This document shows, in pieces, positions 1 to 8,258 of a stretch of 64,000 nucleotides of DNA; position 1 is the stretch's first letter; the number at the start of each line of letters is the position of its first letter. The notes beneath the pieces are model-generated. The model was not told where the DNA came from, did not search any database, and was given only the letters and a program-made list of their open reading frames with translations. Origin of the DNA: Prosthecobacter sp. (GTDB lineage: Bacteria; Verrucomicrobiota; Verrucomicrobiia; Verrucomicrobiales; Verrucomicrobiaceae); the NCBI GenBank assembly GCA_021733925.1, contig JAIPJY010000016.1, forward strand, positions 60,999 through 124,998, read 5' to 3'. Position numbers and translations under genes: made by a program.

Positions 1-660
1 GCGTTTGCGTTTGGCGACTATGCCGTGGCTTTGCTCAAAGGGAGCGATCTGACGCAGGCCGAGCGTGACACTTTGGCGAAAAAGCTGGCCCGGTTGACCG
101 GCTTGGAGCCGAAACTGATCGAGGAGCAGGAGCTGCGGATCGGCAGCGGGGTGTTCCGCGAGATGCTGCTGCGCAAAGAAAAGCTGGTGCTCGGCGCCTA
201 TGATGGCCGGGTGACAGGGCGGGATGGCGATGAGTCGGAAAATCATCCGCAGATCGAGCCGTTCATGCGCGTGGTGGGCAGCATCGCAGCGGCCTCGATG
301 AACGCCTACCTGCGCGAGGAGCTGCATTTTGAAAAGGACCTGCCTTATGAAGTACTGGCCCCCCAGCCGAACTGGAACCACGGCAAGGGCAACAGCTACA
401 CCAGCGTGAGCGGCCAGCTGGCGGAGGCGATCAAGCAAAACCCCCATCTCCGGGTGCTGGCGCTGCTGGGCTGGCGTGATCTGGTGACTCCGCCTGACAA
501 CATGCGGCTGAGCGTCCGCCAGATGCATCTGCCGAACGAACTGCGCGGAAACATCGAGTTCGCTGAATATGAGTCCGGCCACATGATGTACACGAACCGC
601 CCTGACATGGAGAAAATGCACGCAGACATCGCCGCATTCATGGCAAAGGCGCTGAAGTAA
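1..660 (+). CDS. Serine carboxypeptidase, peptidase S10 family (C-terminal part; start lies before the window)
   Basis: The reading frame is open from base 1, so only the last 219 residues are visible and the nucleophilic serine lies outside the window. The internal GTG at base 25 is not a convincing start because the frame and the family similarity continue upstream of it. The remaining two members of the S10 catalytic triad can be read: Asp in GWRDLVTPP (codon 478-480) and His in ESGHMMY (codon 580-582), in the usual order and spacing before a short C-terminal helix. S10 enzymes remove C-terminal amino acids from peptides and in Gram-negative bacteria are normally periplasmic. It ends about 270 bases before the next gene and no terminator hairpin is evident. 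Confidence 0.85.
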   Translation, partial: AFAFGDYAVALLKGSDLTQAERDTLAKKLARLTGLEPKLIEEQELRIGSGVFREMLLRKEKLVLGAYDGRVTGRDGDESENHPQIEPFMRVVGSIAAASMNAYLREELHFEKDLPYEVLAPQPNWNHGKGNSYTSVSGQLAEAIKQNPHLRVLALLGWRDLVTPPDNMRLSVRQMHLPNELRGNIEFAEYESGHMMYTNRPDMEKMHADIAAFMAKALK

Positions 661-932
661 AAATCCTCTCTGCCTGCAGCGGCAAAACTGGGCTTGCCCC
701 CAAATCTAGCCGCCCATTGCCTCCATTAGTTAGCGAAACCTTACAAAATTCCGCCAGATCAGGCCAAAAGTATGACCGAAATGCTGGGAAATACCTCTCC
801 CCGAGCAGATAAAGGCGTCCAGCCCCCTCCGAACATGCTGAAAACACAAAAAAACGGCAAATTGCCCTAATTGAAGGGGCCTCCGACACGTTCCTGCACT
901 TGGGAAGCCTACTTTATTCATTCCACACCACC

Positions 933-3149
933 ATGAAACAAACCACGAAACTGCTCAGCAGCTTGCTTGTTTCCGCACTTGTTGCGTCTTCCGCCTTTGC
1001 GGAAATTCGCACCTGGACGGACACCTCAGGCCGCCAAGTCACCGCCTCATTCATCGGACTCGATGGTGAGGACATCATCCTGCAAACCGCAGACGGCGCC
1101 ACTCACAAGTTCGCGCTGACCAGATTATCTCCGGAAGATCAGGCACTGGCAAAAAGCATGAAGCCTTCGGACCAGCCGGTGATGCTGGCAAATGCCACGG
1201 TCGCCCAGGCATCTGCCGCAGTTGACCGTCTCGTGGCCAATGGCCTCGTACGGGCCAATCCTGAACGTGCCAAGATCGCTGGCAAGAAGCCGATTACCGG
1301 ATTCAACCCGCTGGCCAACGACGAGCAGTTCGTGCGCCGTGTTTATCTCGACATCGTGGGTCGCATTCCGAACTACACGGAAACCGTTCAGTTCGTTGCG
1401 GACTCCAATGCGAACAAGCGTGCCAAACTGATCGACATGCTGCTCGACAGCCCCGGCTACAACAGCAACACGTTCAACTACTTCGCAGAAATGCTGCGAG
1501 TCAAAGACCGCCTCGAACAGGACAACCTGCGTGGCGTTCCCTACATCAACTGGATGCAGCACGAGATCGAGAAAAACACCTCTTGGGATAAGATGGTGTT
1601 TGAGATGCTGACCGCCAAAGGCAAGATGTGGCAGGATGGTGCCGCTGGTTACCTCCTGCGTGATGCAGGGATGCCGCTGGACAATCTGGCCAACACGCTG
1701 GCCGTGTTCTTGGGCACCGACGTGGCCTGTGCACAGTGCCATGACCACCCCTTCTCCGACTGGACCCAGCACCAGTTTTATGAAATGGCCTCCTTCTTTG
1801 GTGCTACTACCACCAACATGCGTACGGCTGAAAATCGCAAAAAAGGCAAGGATTCCTCCGGCATGATGGCGATGAACGCCATGAATGACCTGATGCCCAA
1901 GATTGAAGAAATGGTCACCGCGAGCGGCCAGGACATCAAACGCGTGCGCAACGGCATCCGCAACTACATGGGGGCCAATCGCTTCATTGTCGGTGACACG
2001 GACACCAACAGCATGAAGCTGCCGCATGACTACAAGTATCCGGATGACAAACCAAACGCACCCGTCGAACCCAAGTTCATCACCTGGACCAAAAACGACA
2101 AAAATCTTCCCGCCTACAAGCAGAAGATGAAGTCGGCTGAAGAGCTCCGTCCGGCATTCGCCAAATGGGCCACTGACCCAAGCAATCCCCGCTTTGCCAT
2201 GGCAATCGCCAACCGCATGTGGAAGCGTGCATTCGGCCAGGGCATCTGTGAGCCTGTGACCAACATTGATGATCCCAAGCAGTCCGTGAATCCCGAGTTG
2301 CTCGTCCATCTGGCCGAAGAAATGAAACGAGTGAAGTTCGACATCAAGAGCTTCATGCGCATCATCTACAACACCCGCGCCTATCAGTCTGAAGCCACCT
2401 CGGAAAAGATCGCCATGGGCGAACCCTACTACTTCCAGGGGCCTCTGCTTCGCCGCATGAGCGCCGAACAAGCCTGGGACTCCTACATGACCTTGGTGCT
2501 CGGTGATCCCGACAAGTATGCCAAGCCGCTGGAAGATCTCTACAGCCGCTCCATTGACTTGGACCTCAGCAATCCCAAGCTGGATGCGCAGACCGTGCTG
2601 GTCAAATACAGCGCTTTCCGTGAAATGGCCGCGAAGGAACGCGCCCTCATGGGTGGTGGTCTTGCCGAGGCGGGTGGCGACGACATGATGATGGATGGTA
2701 AAGCCAAAGGCAAGGCCAAGGCAGAAGCCAAGCCTACTGGTGAGATGGCGGAGAACGCCTCCCTCACCTACAACGGAATGGTTCTCCGCCGTGCCTCCAC
2801 GCTTGAGCAGCCTGCTCCAAACGGCCATTTCCTCATTGATTTCGGCCAGTCCCCTCGCGCCTTGATCGACGGCAGTGTCAAGACTGGTTCTGTGCCTCAG
2901 GTGCTGATGATGATGAACGGCAAGGCGCAGGAGATGCTCACCAGCCCGGATTCCCTGGTCTTCCGCACGATGTCAAAGGTGAAGACGCCGCCTGAAAAGG
3001 TTGAGGCTCTGTTTGTCTCCGTCCTCAACCGCCGCCCGACGCTTGCGGAAAAAGACATCGCCAAGCGCGCCCTCTCCGGGGGTGAAGACGGCTATGCCAA
3101 CATGATCTGGGCTCTCATCAACACCCGCGAGTTCATCTTCATCCAATAA
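933..3149 (+). CDS. Exported SHD1-DUF1549-DUF1553 protein (PSD1 family)
   Basis: This is a 738-residue exported protein. The ATG at 933 is preferred over an in-frame upstream start because it opens a clean signal peptide (residues 1-23, cleavage after AFA). Residues 24-74 resemble an SLA1-homology (SHD1) domain (EIRTWTDTSGRQV). About 110-315 is DUF1549, carrying the CAQCHDHPF motif (Cys266, Cys269, His270), a possible haem c attachment site. About 400-735 is DUF1553, ending in NTREFIFIQ. A low-complexity insert rich in Met, Gly, Lys and Ala lies near residues 570-612. Unlike the second copy at 59570, it has no N-terminal planctomycete cytochrome domain. These proteins are typically encoded beside DUF1501 proteins in Planctomycetes and Verrucomicrobia, as here, 44 bases upstream of one. 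Their biochemical role is unknown. Confidence 0.9.
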   Translation: MKQTTKLLSSLLVSALVASSAFAEIRTWTDTSGRQVTASFIGLDGEDIILQTADGATHKFALTRLSPEDQALAKSMKPSDQPVMLANATVAQASAAVDRLVANGLVRANPERAKIAGKKPITGFNPLANDEQFVRRVYLDIVGRIPNYTETVQFVADSNANKRAKLIDMLLDSPGYNSNTFNYFAEMLRVKDRLEQDNLRGVPYINWMQHEIEKNTSWDKMVFEMLTAKGKMWQDGAAGYLLRDAGMPLDNLANTLAVFLGTDVACAQCHDHPFSDWTQHQFYEMASFFGATTTNMRTAENRKKGKDSSGMMAMNAMNDLMPKIEEMVTASGQDIKRVRNGIRNYMGANRFIVGDTDTNSMKLPHDYKYPDDKPNAPVEPKFITWTKNDKNLPAYKQKMKSAEELRPAFAKWATDPSNPRFAMAIANRMWKRAFGQGICEPVTNIDDPKQSVNPELLVHLAEEMKRVKFDIKSFMRIIYNTRAYQSEATSEKIAMGEPYYFQGPLLRRMSAEQAWDSYMTLVLGDPDKYAKPLEDLYSRSIDLDLSNPKLDAQTVLVKYSAFREMAAKERALMGGGLAEAGGDDMMMDGKAKGKAKAEAKPTGEMAENASLTYNGMVLRRASTLEQPAPNGHFLIDFGQSPRALIDGSVKTGSVPQVLMMMNGKAQEMLTSPDSLVFRTMSKVKTPPEKVEALFVSVLNRRPTLAEKDIAKRALSGGEDGYANMIWALINTREFIFIQ

Positions 3150-3193
3150 GTTCACAGGCTCATCCACAACACGTAACGCGCTAAACTTCACTT

Positions 3194-4489
3194 ATGAAAT
3201 CAGAATACAACAAACTCAATCCCATCGCCCGTCGTGACTTCATGATGCGCACGGCCCAGGCCGCGCTCGGCGTGACTGTCATGCCCTCTCTGAATCTGGC
3301 GGCAGCTGGCACCACCGGTGCAGGCACCCCCGGCTTCGGCAAGGCCAAAAACGTCATCTTCCTCTGGATGGGTGGCGGCATGACCCACATCGACACTTGG
3401 GATCCAAAGGACGGTGCCACCAAAGGCCCGACCGATCCCATCAAAGCAAATTCGGGATCCGGCAACATGGACCGCCTTGGCGGCACCATGGAGAAGATGG
3501 CCAAGGTGGCCAACAAGTTTTCGATCATCCGTTCCATGAGTTCCAAGACCGGTGTGCATGATCAGGGTACTTATGTCATGAAGACCGGCTATGAGCCGCG
3601 TGGCACGATTGTCCATCCTTGCATCGGTGCCTGGGCTTCCCATTTCCTGGGCCGTATCAAGGGGCCGACCCTGCCAGACAGCGTCGTTGTCAACAGCGGC
3701 AATGCCTTCCCAGGCGCTGGCTTCTTCCCAACCACGACGAGCCCCATCCCAATCTCAAATCCTGAGACTGGACTGCAAAACATCAAGCCGACCACTTCGG
3801 AAGATCAGTTCAAGAAGCGTCTGTCCCTGACCGACGAATTCGACACCTCCTTCCGTAAAAAGTTCCAGTCGGACGAAGTGAAGTCTTATTCCGAGTTCTA
3901 TGACGAAACCGTCAAGCTCATGAAGAGCGAAGACCTGAAGGCCTTCGACCTCAGTCAGGAGCCGCAGGCTGTGCGTGATAAGTTCGGCAGAAACAACTTC
4001 GGCCAGGGAGCCCTCCTTGCCCGTCGTCTGGTTCAGGCCGGCGTTCGTTTCATCGAAGTTCAATCGGGTGGCTGGGACATGCACAACACCATTGACACTG
4101 CCCTTGGCACCACTGCGGCCACCATGGACAACGTCTTCGCCACTTTGATCGAAGACCTGGTCTCCAACGGCTTGTTTGAATCCACGATGATCGTCATGGG
4201 TTCCGAATTCGGCCGCACACCGGACATCAACGAAAATGATGGCCGTGACCATTACCCGCTCGCTTACTCCACCGTCTTTGCAGGCGGCGGCGTCAAGGGC
4301 GGCTTCGTCTATGGTTCCACCGACAAGGAAGGCCGCCGTGTGGCTGACAAGCAGTGCACACCGCAGGACTTCCAGGCCACCATCGGCCACGCCATGGGCC
4401 TGCCAGTGGATGAAGTTGTCATGTCCCCCTCCAACCGTCCGTTTACGGTCGGTGACAAGGGCGTTCCTGTTACTGACATCTTCGCGTAA
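3194..4489 (+). CDS. DUF1501 family protein with Tat signal
   Basis: A 431-residue protein with a twin-arginine export signal near the N-terminus (ARRDFMMRTAQAALG, Arg13-Arg14). The rest matches DUF1501, which has an alkaline-phosphatase/sulfatase-like fold. Visible signatures are FLWMGGGMTHIDTWDPK near residue 57, ARRLVQAGVRFIEV, and GSEFGRTPDINENDGRDHYP, where the metal-site residues of that superfamily would fall. It follows the PSD1-type gene by 44 bases and is closed by a strong terminator, so the two are very probably one transcript. DUF1501 proteins nearly always pair with DUF1549/DUF1553 proteins. The substrate is unknown, so only the family call is secure. Confidence 0.92.
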   Translation: MKSEYNKLNPIARRDFMMRTAQAALGVTVMPSLNLAAAGTTGAGTPGFGKAKNVIFLWMGGGMTHIDTWDPKDGATKGPTDPIKANSGSGNMDRLGGTMEKMAKVANKFSIIRSMSSKTGVHDQGTYVMKTGYEPRGTIVHPCIGAWASHFLGRIKGPTLPDSVVVNSGNAFPGAGFFPTTTSPIPISNPETGLQNIKPTTSEDQFKKRLSLTDEFDTSFRKKFQSDEVKSYSEFYDETVKLMKSEDLKAFDLSQEPQAVRDKFGRNNFGQGALLARRLVQAGVRFIEVQSGGWDMHNTIDTALGTTAATMDNVFATLIEDLVSNGLFESTMIVMGSEFGRTPDINENDGRDHYPLAYSTVFAGGGVKGGFVYGSTDKEGRRVADKQCTPQDFQATIGHAMGLPVDEVVMSPSNRPFTVGDKGVPVTDIFA

Positions 4490-4520
4490 CCAATCGCAGG
4501 ATCATCTCCTCAATGAGAAG

Positions 4521-4549
4521 CACCCGGTCGCAAGACCGGGTGTTTTTTT
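4521..4549 (+). terminator. Rho-independent terminator after the DUF1501 gene
   Basis: A perfect 9-bp stem (CACCCGGTC / GACCGGGTG) with a GCAA tetraloop is followed directly by seven T. It lies about 30 bases after the stop of the DUF1501 gene and just before the convergent PEP-CTERM gene, ending the PSD1/DUF1501 transcript. Confidence 0.92.
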
Positions 4550-4582
4550 ATGCCGTCTTGTCCTGCACGAATCGCGAGCGGC

Positions 4583-5671
4583 TCAAACGCGCCGGCGTGG
4601 GGAGTTCAGCAAAGCAGCGCCAAGAATCAACAGCACCACGCAGCCAGGCTCGGGAACAGGTGTGACGGACGTGATATCAAAGCTAAAGTCGTCGAAGCTT
4701 TGAATGTAGCTCACCGCACCATTGTCCAGAGTGCCCCCGCGTAAATCCCACTGCAGTCCGGTGATTGCACCGCTGATCAGGCCAAGACTTTGACTGGTGA
4801 GCACGCTGATGCTGCTTCCCAGCAGTGAACTACCGTCATTGTAGGCACTGATTCCGAGGCTGGCGGTATTGTGCAGCGTATCCAGCGCCAGAGTGATTTC
4901 TGACCAGCCCATGCTGCCCATTTGATAGGCCGTCGTCTGCCAGGCGCCGCCGGTCATGCGGTACTGAAGGAAATTGTCTCCGGTGTACCCCACTTCAAAC
5001 ACGGGCTGATTGGCCGCATCAATCAGCGACAAACCCAAAATATTGTCGGTGTCCGGGTCATCCCAGTCCGAGGGCTTGACCCAAAACGACATTTGAACCT
5101 GCAGTCCCGCTGTGCTGGCAGGGGCAACCCCGCCATAATCGCGTGAATCCATGCGGTAAAGATAGCTGAGGCTTTGATCCGAAGCCATCAGGTTCAGGGT
5201 CTGCGAACCCGAGTGCGGCGTGGTGTTGCGGTAGGCAACGATCTGATTCCGATCATATTGGCTCCCATAATAGTAGGGCGCCGTAGCATCTTCATACAAC
5301 CTGCCTCCAGATAGCGCCTGCCAAAGGCCCGAACCGTCGGCGATGTCCGCCGCTGCTCCTCCAGGGCCAGAGTTGTTCGTGCCAAACTGGCCCGCGTTGT
5401 AGCGTGTGACGTCGGGACCGTTCGTGCCGTCCCCCAGTGAGTTGGGATAGGCGCCCAACGGCACCACCCCGGTGTAGCCGTTGCCGGAGTTGTTGTTGAG
5501 ATAAAACTGGGCATCCCCGGCCACGTAGGCCGACAGAATTTGGCCGTTCATGGGAACACGGTAGCCATCTTCCTCCTCGAAACTGCCCAAATAGGCATGA
5601 GCGTCCTGAGACCAGAACATGGCCCCAATGACGCATGCGTAGCGACAAAATCTGCGTTCGAGGATCTTCAC
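4583..5671 (-). CDS. PEP-CTERM sorting domain protein
   Basis: A 362-residue exported protein. The C-terminus shows the tripartite PEP-CTERM signal: PVPEPG, a hydrophobic stretch (CVVLLILGAALL), then a basic tail (SPRRRV). Such proteins are processed by exosortase and delivered to the surface or matrix; no exosortase gene is in this window. The N-terminus is a signal peptide ending near AHA (residues 24-26). The body is rich in Gly, Asn, Ser and Tyr and, around residues 190-330 (FWVKPSDWDDPDTDNILGLS), resembles a beta-sandwich lectin/laminin-G-like domain, which is inference. The start is a GTG at 5671 with no clear ribosome binding site; an internal ATG would cut into the signal peptide. It is convergent with the DUF1501 gene and divergent from xseB. 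Confidence 0.85.
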   Translation of the reverse strand: MKILERRFCRYACVIGAMFWSQDAHAYLGSFEEEDGYRVPMNGQILSAYVAGDAQFYLNNNSGNGYTGVVPLGAYPNSLGDGTNGPDVTRYNAGQFGTNNSGPGGAAADIADGSGLWQALSGGRLYEDATAPYYYGSQYDRNQIVAYRNTTPHSGSQTLNLMASDQSLSYLYRMDSRDYGGVAPASTAGLQVQMSFWVKPSDWDDPDTDNILGLSLIDAANQPVFEVGYTGDNFLQYRMTGGAWQTTAYQMGSMGWSEITLALDTLHNTASLGISAYNDGSSLLGSSISVLTSQSLGLISGAITGLQWDLRGGTLDNGAVSYIQSFDDFSFDITSVTPVPEPGCVVLLILGAALLNSPRRRV

Positions 5672-5948
5672 GGGCTAAATTTTAATTTAGCCGCTCTGAA
5701 TATAAATTCAATTACTATTGCATTTTCCATACTCTGGGGGCACGCTGGCTAATGGCTCAAGCGTCGTTTGGACATGTGTGGGCCATTAAATCCAACCACT
5801 CGTCACCCCTCCGAGAGCCATTCTGAGTCCGCTGCCGCTGCCAAAGGGTTTCAATTGCCCTTCAAGCACGGCTTTTCCTGCTTGCGGCTCCCTGCGAAGC
5901 CCGGATAATGGCCGCCCTTCCGTGCCGCCCTGGCGAGTGAATGACACC

Positions 5949-6296
5949 ATGAGCAAACCCAGCCCCAAGACCGACGAACCCACCTTTGAAGACGCCATGC
6001 AGCGCTTGGATGAGATCGTGGCGGGTATGGAGGACGGTCAGCTCTCCCTGGAGGAAATGATTTCCAGTTACGAGGATGGCGTTCGACTCCTCAAGCTCTG
6101 CCGACAGCGCATTGATGGTGCCCGCCGCCGTGTGGACCTCATCAGCGCCGATTTGGAAGGTGGCAAAGCCTCGCTCACTTCATTTGACGATGCCGCTGAA
6201 AACGACGAGAGCGCCGAAGACACCGAAAAACTCCGCTCCCCAGTCCGTCGCCGTAAGACCGCCGAGACTGAAGGTGGCGAAATTCGACTTTTTTAG
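5949..6296 (+). CDS. xseB: Exodeoxyribonuclease VII small subunit
   Basis: The 115-residue product carries the XseB core (FEDAMQRLDEIVAGMEDGQLSLEEMISSYEDG) near residues 11-45. The ATG at 5949 starts just before this core; an in-frame upstream start at 5922 would add nine unconserved residues. The family is normally 70-85 residues, so this copy has about 35 extra polar residues at the C-terminus. XseB binds XseA to form exonuclease VII, which degrades single-stranded DNA; xseA is not in the window. The stop lies 4 bases before the dxs start, and xseB followed by isoprenoid genes is a common bacterial arrangement. Confidence 0.93.
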   Translation: MSKPSPKTDEPTFEDAMQRLDEIVAGMEDGQLSLEEMISSYEDGVRLLKLCRQRIDGARRRVDLISADLEGGKASLTSFDDAAENDESAEDTEKLRSPVRRRKTAETEGGEIRLF

Positions 6297-6300
6297 ACCT

Positions 6301-8193
6301 GTGGATACCCAACTGCCTGCCATCAACTCCCCTGCCGACCTCAAAGCCCTGCCGCTGGAGCAATTGCCCGAACTTGCGGAGAAAATCCGCAAGACTCTCA
6401 TCGAAACCCTCAGCCAGACAGGCGGCCATCTTGGCCCGAATCTCGGTGTGGTGGAGCTCAGCATCGCCCTGCACCGGGTGTTCGACACACCCAAAGACCG
6501 TTTTGTCTTCGATGTCGCACATCAGGGCTACGTCCACAAGATGCTCACCGGTCGCTGGGACCGCATTCACACCATCCGCCAGCATGATGGCCTGAACGGC
6601 TTCCTTCTCCGCACCGAGAGCGAACATGACTGCTACGGCGCAGGCCACGCCGGCACCGCCCTCTCTGCCGCCCTTGGCATGGCCACAGGCCGTGATCTCT
6701 CCGGCACTGACGAAAATGTCATCTGCGTGGCCGGAGACGCTGCCTTCACCTGCGGACCTGTGTTTGAAGCGATGAACAACGTCGCCGCGCACACCAAGCG
6801 CCTCATCGTCGTGCTCAACGACAACGAATGGTCCATCGACCGCAATGTCGGTGCCATCGCGAAGTACTTCAATTCCATCGCCACACACCCTGCTTACGCG
6901 AACCTGCATCAAAAAGCCGGCAAACTGCTTGAGTTCGTACTCGGTGAAGACGCACGCCGCATCGCCAAGAAAGTCGAAGACCACGCCAAGAACATCCTCC
7001 TTCCGCAGAGCCAGACACCGACCAACCGCAGCTCGCTGTTCGATGAATTTGGCATCCGCTACTACGGCCCCATCGACGGTCACAACATCCCGCTGCTCAT
7101 TCAGACCTTCGAGTTCCTCAAAACTCAGGATGAACCGGTGATCCTGCACATCATCACCGAAAAAGGCCGCGGCTACACTCCTGCCCTCAACGATCCTGGC
7201 AAATTCCACGGCCTCGGCAAATACACCATCGAGACCGGAGAGACTGCAACCAGCGACAAGCCCACCTACTCCCAGGTCTTCGCCCGCAGCGTGACCGACT
7301 TCGCCAAGGCCGACAAAAAAATCGTCGCCATCACTGGAGCCATGCCCGGCGGCACAGGCTTGAGCGTCTTCAAAAAGGAAATCCCTGAGCGCTATTTCGA
7401 TGTGGGTATCGCGGAAGAACATGCCGCGCTTTTTGCCTGCGGCCTCGCCACCCGTGGCCTGAAGCCCTTCCTCACCATTTACTCCACCTTCATGCAGCGC
7501 GCGTTCGACATGATCGTGCATGACATGGCAGTCCAAAACCTCCCCGTGCGCCTCTGCATGGACCGTGGCGGCCTCAGCGGTGATGACGGTCCCACGCACC
7601 ATGGTCTCTTCGACATCGCCTACCTCCGTGGCATCCCCGGCATCGTCCACATGCAGCCGCGGAATGAAGACGAGTTTGTGGACATGCTCTGGACCATGGC
7701 CTGCTATGAGAGCGGCCCCATCGCCATCCGCTACCCGCGCGGAAACGGCCCCGGCATCATGCCCAAGGACAAGCCCGTTCGCCTCGAAATCGGCAAGGCC
7801 GAAGTCATTGCTGATGGCAGCGACGTCGCCCTCATCGCCCTCGGCGACATGTTCCCCATCGCTGAAGCCGCTAAGATAGAGCTAGAAGCGAAAGGCCTCT
7901 CCGTCGCTCTCATCAATCCGCGCTGGATCAAACCCCTCGACATGGACTGCATATCGTCCTTCGCCCGGAAAGTGAAGGTCGTCTGCACCCTCGAAGACCA
8001 CGTCCTCCGCAACGGTTTCGGTGCCGGCGTCATCGAACAGCTCAGCGACGCTGGGATTCACACCCCTGTCGTCCGCATCGGCTGGCCCGACCAGTTCATT
8101 GAGCACGGCACGCCCTCAGTCCTCCGCAAAAAGCACGGCCTCAGCGTCGAAAATACGGTTTCTAAAGTGATGGCTCAGTTGGCGGCGGACTGA
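6301..8193 (+). CDS. dxs: 1-deoxy-D-xylulose-5-phosphate synthase
   Basis: This 630-residue thiamine-diphosphate enzyme condenses pyruvate with glyceraldehyde 3-phosphate, the first MEP-pathway step. The GTG at 6301 is chosen because it begins 4 bases after the xseB stop and about 40 residues before the conserved TGGH motif (His43). The open frame extends upstream inside xseB, but that extension is out-of-frame xseB sequence. Catalytic Glu372 lies in GIAEEHA, followed by a transketolase pyrimidine domain (DRGGLSGDDGPTHHG) and a C-terminal transketolase domain. The thiamine/Mg motif reads GDAAFTCG (Asp146, Ala147), where most DXS have GDGA, then NDNEWSIDRNVG. Length is normal for the family. 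dxr lies far away in the window at 43068. Confidence 0.95.
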   Translation: MDTQLPAINSPADLKALPLEQLPELAEKIRKTLIETLSQTGGHLGPNLGVVELSIALHRVFDTPKDRFVFDVAHQGYVHKMLTGRWDRIHTIRQHDGLNGFLLRTESEHDCYGAGHAGTALSAALGMATGRDLSGTDENVICVAGDAAFTCGPVFEAMNNVAAHTKRLIVVLNDNEWSIDRNVGAIAKYFNSIATHPAYANLHQKAGKLLEFVLGEDARRIAKKVEDHAKNILLPQSQTPTNRSSLFDEFGIRYYGPIDGHNIPLLIQTFEFLKTQDEPVILHIITEKGRGYTPALNDPGKFHGLGKYTIETGETATSDKPTYSQVFARSVTDFAKADKKIVAITGAMPGGTGLSVFKKEIPERYFDVGIAEEHAALFACGLATRGLKPFLTIYSTFMQRAFDMIVHDMAVQNLPVRLCMDRGGLSGDDGPTHHGLFDIAYLRGIPGIVHMQPRNEDEFVDMLWTMACYESGPIAIRYPRGNGPGIMPKDKPVRLEIGKAEVIADGSDVALIALGDMFPIAEAAKIELEAKGLSVALINPRWIKPLDMDCISSFARKVKVVCTLEDHVLRNGFGAGVIEQLSDAGIHTPVVRIGWPDQFIEHGTPSVLRKKHGLSVENTVSKVMAQLAAD

Positions 8194-8258
8194 CCTTGGG
8201 GCCTAGCATGGCATTGTTCTCAGGGACATGGCACGAGTCATGAACCAAGGTGGCGTCC

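Noticed and set aside
1125-2828. Long minus-strand open frame opposite the first PSD1-type gene
   Set aside because: It has no recognisable motif, and the plus-strand frame carries clear PSD1 domains. Such frames arise from codon bias in GC-rich genes.
5675-5690. AT-rich hairpin CTAAAT-TTTA-ATTTAG before the PEP-CTERM gene
   Set aside because: It is short and AT-only; such palindromes are frequent by chance in AT-rich promoter regions.
6076-6300. Upstream extension of dxs in its own frame
   Set aside because: This stretch is the xseB gene read in another frame; the GTG at 6301 directly after the xseB stop gives the normal DXS N-terminus.
6175-7650. 491-codon minus-strand frame opposite dxs
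   Set aside because: The plus-strand product is an unmistakable DXS. The antisense translation is low-complexity and without domains.
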